Source: Berghia stephanieae (lineage: Eukaryota > Mollusca > Gastropoda > Nudibranchia > Aeolidiidae). From it: a stretch of DNA of 64,000 nt. The stretch lies in the NCBI GenBank assembly GCA_034508935.3, contig CM067455.1, positions 392,183-456,182 of the forward strand, given 5' to 3'. Both the position numbers and the translations under genes were made by a program. Under the pieces are notes generated by a model that searched no databases, was not told the DNA's origin, and saw only the letters and a list, made by a program, of their open reading frames with translations. This document shows, in pieces, positions 61,765 through 64,000 of this stretch (position 1 is the first letter of the stretch; each line of letters opens with the position of its first letter).

Positions 61765-62559
61765 TATCCCAGTCAGCAGCATATTCCGATCAGTCGAATG
61801 AAATTGCAAATTGAGTCAAAAGAGGTAAAATATTGAAAAAGAAAACAGAAGAGAATATCATCCAACCTTCAACGTAAATTCTGTTATTAATTCAAATTCC
61901 ATGCTTTCTTTCTCTATATGTGCTAATTAAGGTGCGGCTAGTCTTGTCACAAAATCAACGATGCAAAGCATGGTCTGGGACTGGATGGGTGACAATGATC
62001 ATAGAAACTTCTGACTCAGCTCAAATGACTCATACCCCTACTTTGGATTGTAGAAGGATTGTTGCCTGTCTCACACTATCAGAATTTGTAATTTTTAAAT
62101 TATGTATTTTTGTCTATCAGAATATGTAATTTTTAAATTATTTATTTTTGTCTATCAGAATATGTAATTTTTAAATTATTTATTTTTGTCTATCAGAATA
62201 TGTAATTTTTAAATTATTTATTTTTGTCCTGATTTCAGTTGGACATTTTTTATGTTGTTAAAAAAGCTTTTCATTTAATTTATACCAGTTACTTTCACTT
62301 TGACTGACATTTGTTTCTTTAAATTTCTATCTGGACTTCCAATTGATCAATGATTTTGATTTTGTCTTTCTCGTCAAGTAAAGCGGGTTTAGACTATCTG
62401 CTGATAGTTACTAAAATCGTAATTTTGATTTGCATTTAAATGTATGTAAATTATCAATAGAATTAAAATATTTTTAATAACAAAAAACAAAAAAAAAACC
62501 CCAACAAACTAAACTAAAGATACCTATATTCCCACGGAGACTATTCAGACTGCGTCCAA
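61765..62559. other. Probable NAA50 intron 1
   Basis: No coding signal; contains the 38-bp minisatellite (next entry). Confidence 0.4.
62076..62227. repeat. 38-bp minisatellite, four copies
   Basis: Unit starts CTATCAGAATATGTAATTTT and ends ATTTATTTTTGT. The first copy differs at two positions and the last three are almost identical. Confidence 0.95.
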
Positions 62560-62690
62560 ATGATGGCTGCCTCTATTCTCATCCCCCACCCCCCCGGCCG
62601 ATTGGATTACCGAAAAAAACGTCGCCGGCTTTTTGCGATTTGGATTGGAACTGTGTTTTCAGTCCACCAGTGGACTGAAAACACAGCGGT
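62560..62690 (-). promoter_or_regulatory. Candidate NAA50 promoter
   Basis: The only CpG-rich patch near the gene's 5' end (CCGGCCGATTGG, AACGTCGCCGGC). Two inverted CCAAT boxes (plus GATTGG at about 62600 and 62645) point to minus-strand transcription. A perfect hairpin (62651-62686, 16-bp arms CTGTGTTTTCAGTCCA) adjoins it. Confidence 0.4.
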
Positions 62691-63354
62691 GTATTCAGTC
62701 CACCGGAAATAAAAATCTTTAAAAGGACCAAATATCGTATATAATTGATACTTTAATCGATAATGAAGACATTGATATTGACCCTATTATAGGCATCATC
62801 AGAAATGGACAGGCATATAATTTATGGCAATTCAATGGCTTAATAATATCATTTACAGCGTTTTATTTACTCTCGGGAAGTCTTGATTGAGAGTTGTTCG
62901 AAATCCGGCTCCTGAAACAGATCTCAATTCTCGATACCGATATATCAATTATTGATGAGATTCTTAGCTTGCTGCCATATGACCATGGGCCTGGCCAATT
63001 TGACAAACAAAATTGGCCACATAGAGAATAGTGTTTCTACAATTAATTTAAATTAAGATTTATATCTATTTTTAATTTTACCTAGGCGGTTAGAATTTTT
63101 GTGATTATGAAAACCGATGAGTTTTCCAAAGAGATCAGTTTTAGCATTGTTTGCCCATCTAAGGTTCTATTTGGTCACTATTCACATTGATCACTGGCTT
63201 TGAGCACGCCCGTACCTTGAGGCCTAAGGCCTTCATCCCCTCTCACCTGCCCCAGTCTTGACTTTGTCATCTTTCAACATCCTTTCTTTCAAAACCATTC
63301 CGTGTCCTTTGTCTTGTAGAGCTAGTCCATTGTTCATTGTCTATCATTTGAACA
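62691..63354. other. Intergenic, nothing recognised
   Basis: AT-rich to about 63180, then less so approaching the ORF at 63355. No repeat recognised. Confidence 0.5.
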
Positions 63355-63702
63355 ATGGCTACTCAGACGCATGAACCCTCGAGTTCTTCGCTTGATTTGT
63401 ATGTTGGAAGAAAGATTAAAACATTAGATGAATTCCTGAAAGTTCTCGAGCCAAGGAAAGGCAGAGGTGAAACGTGGGTAAAAGCAACGGGTGGCAGCAC
63501 TGTATCCTACGCAAATAAATTCATAAAGAATGATGAGCGGCATTATCCGGAGGGTCTTAGGATCAAAATAGGCAACTACAAATGTTTGCACAGTGGAACC
63601 TGTTCGTCAATCGCCAAGGATAGTTCCTGCAGCTTTACTATTATTTATATTGCTTTGTTCATGTACCACATTTTTTTTTTTTGGTTAGAACAGTTTATTT
63701 GA
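63355..63702 (+). CDS. Hypothetical protein, possible first exon
   Basis: A 115-codon ORF starting CAATGG (good initiation context): MATQTHEPSSSSLDLYVGRK, KTLDEFLKVLE, then HSGTCSSIAKDSSC. The Cys/His spacing after a 'TLDEF' helix faintly recalls the N-terminal domain of ZSWIM/FAR1-like proteins, but this is weak. The last 20 residues are hydrophobic and probably intronic; no clear donor was found. Its partner exons would lie beyond the window. Confidence 0.35.
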   Translation: MATQTHEPSSSSLDLYVGRKIKTLDEFLKVLEPRKGRGETWVKATGGSTVSYANKFIKNDERHYPEGLRIKIGNYKCLHSGTCSSIAKDSSCSFTIIYIALFMYHIFFFWLEQFI

Positions 63703-63898
63703 CGGAATAGCAAAGTTGATTTGCCAATAAGGAGCTTTCAGTCTCGCTGCTAGGACAATGCTTTGCTCTTGGATCTATGTTATACCTACTTCTTTTCTCT
63801 GTCAAATTAGTTTCCCTTTGCTTTAAATTTTCATTTCGTGCGTTAGTAGGTAATTGCAGGCTTGACATCTGAGTGCAATTGGAATGGACTGTTTGAAC
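63703..63898. other. Unrecognised sequence after the ORF
   Basis: Nothing identifiable. Confidence 0.4.
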
Positions 63899-63965
63899 AT
63901 TATTATTACGGTATTATTATTACTATTATTATTATTATCATTATTATTATTATTATTATTATTAT
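63899..63965. repeat. (ATT)n microsatellite
   Basis: Interrupted ATT repeat at the right edge of the window. Confidence 0.9.
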
Positions 63966-64000
63966 AGTTGTATTTTTTATTACCATGCACTTTTCACTAC

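Overview
This is a window of animal genomic DNA with intron-bearing genes, AT-rich sequence, many nested retroposons and miniature DNA transposons, and long trinucleotide microsatellites. A Gmr1-type Ty3/Gypsy element (pol order protease-integrase-RT-RNase H), known mainly from deuterostomes, together with CR1/L2- and RTE-type LINEs and CORE-SINEs, suggests a marine invertebrate deuterostome such as an echinoderm, hemichordate or amphioxus. The species itself cannot be read from the window.

Three host genes are supported. TOMM40 (+ strand, seven exons, 5839-18935) encodes the 331-residue mitochondrial outer-membrane import channel; every splice junction found is GT-AG and in phase. A C2H2 zinc-finger gene (- strand, about 41277-47014, with a candidate non-coding first exon near 51887-52010) has an acidic N-terminal exon, two isolated fingers, a ten-finger array and an Asn-rich tail. 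NAA50 (- strand, 57209 to about 62600) encodes an N-terminal acetyltransferase; four coding exons are exact and the short first exon is not resolved. Two small + strand ORFs (52009-52221 and 63355-63702) are possible exons of unknown genes.

Layout: 1-5012 holds a CR1/L2-type LINE, a tRNA-SINE tandem pair and an RTE-type LINE with target duplications. 5279-5716 is a hAT-type MITE just upstream of TOMM40. 5839-18935 is TOMM40, whose introns hold MITEs, SINEs, a LINE remnant and a 1.3 kb microsatellite tract. 18936-21795 is its probable 3' UTR with a 36-bp minisatellite. 21978-26510 is retroposons and a long palindromic MITE. 26647-36438 is the Gmr1-like LTR element (748/749-bp LTRs differing at about six positions, 5-bp target duplication), itself invaded by a MITE and by a tandem/inverted SINE array. 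36444-41000 is nested retroposons, MITEs and a duplicated fragment of the zinc-finger gene's 3' end. 41277-52010 is the zinc-finger gene with repeat-filled introns. 53051-54425 is more nested retroposons. 55584-61770 is NAA50 with a MITE family in and around it.

The genes share no pathway visible from sequence. TOMM40 acts in mitochondrial import, NAA50 in N-terminal acetylation, and the zinc-finger protein is a probable DNA-binding regulator. Most of the interest is in the repeat biology: several apparently unnamed retroposon and MITE families can be delimited here by target-site duplications alone.
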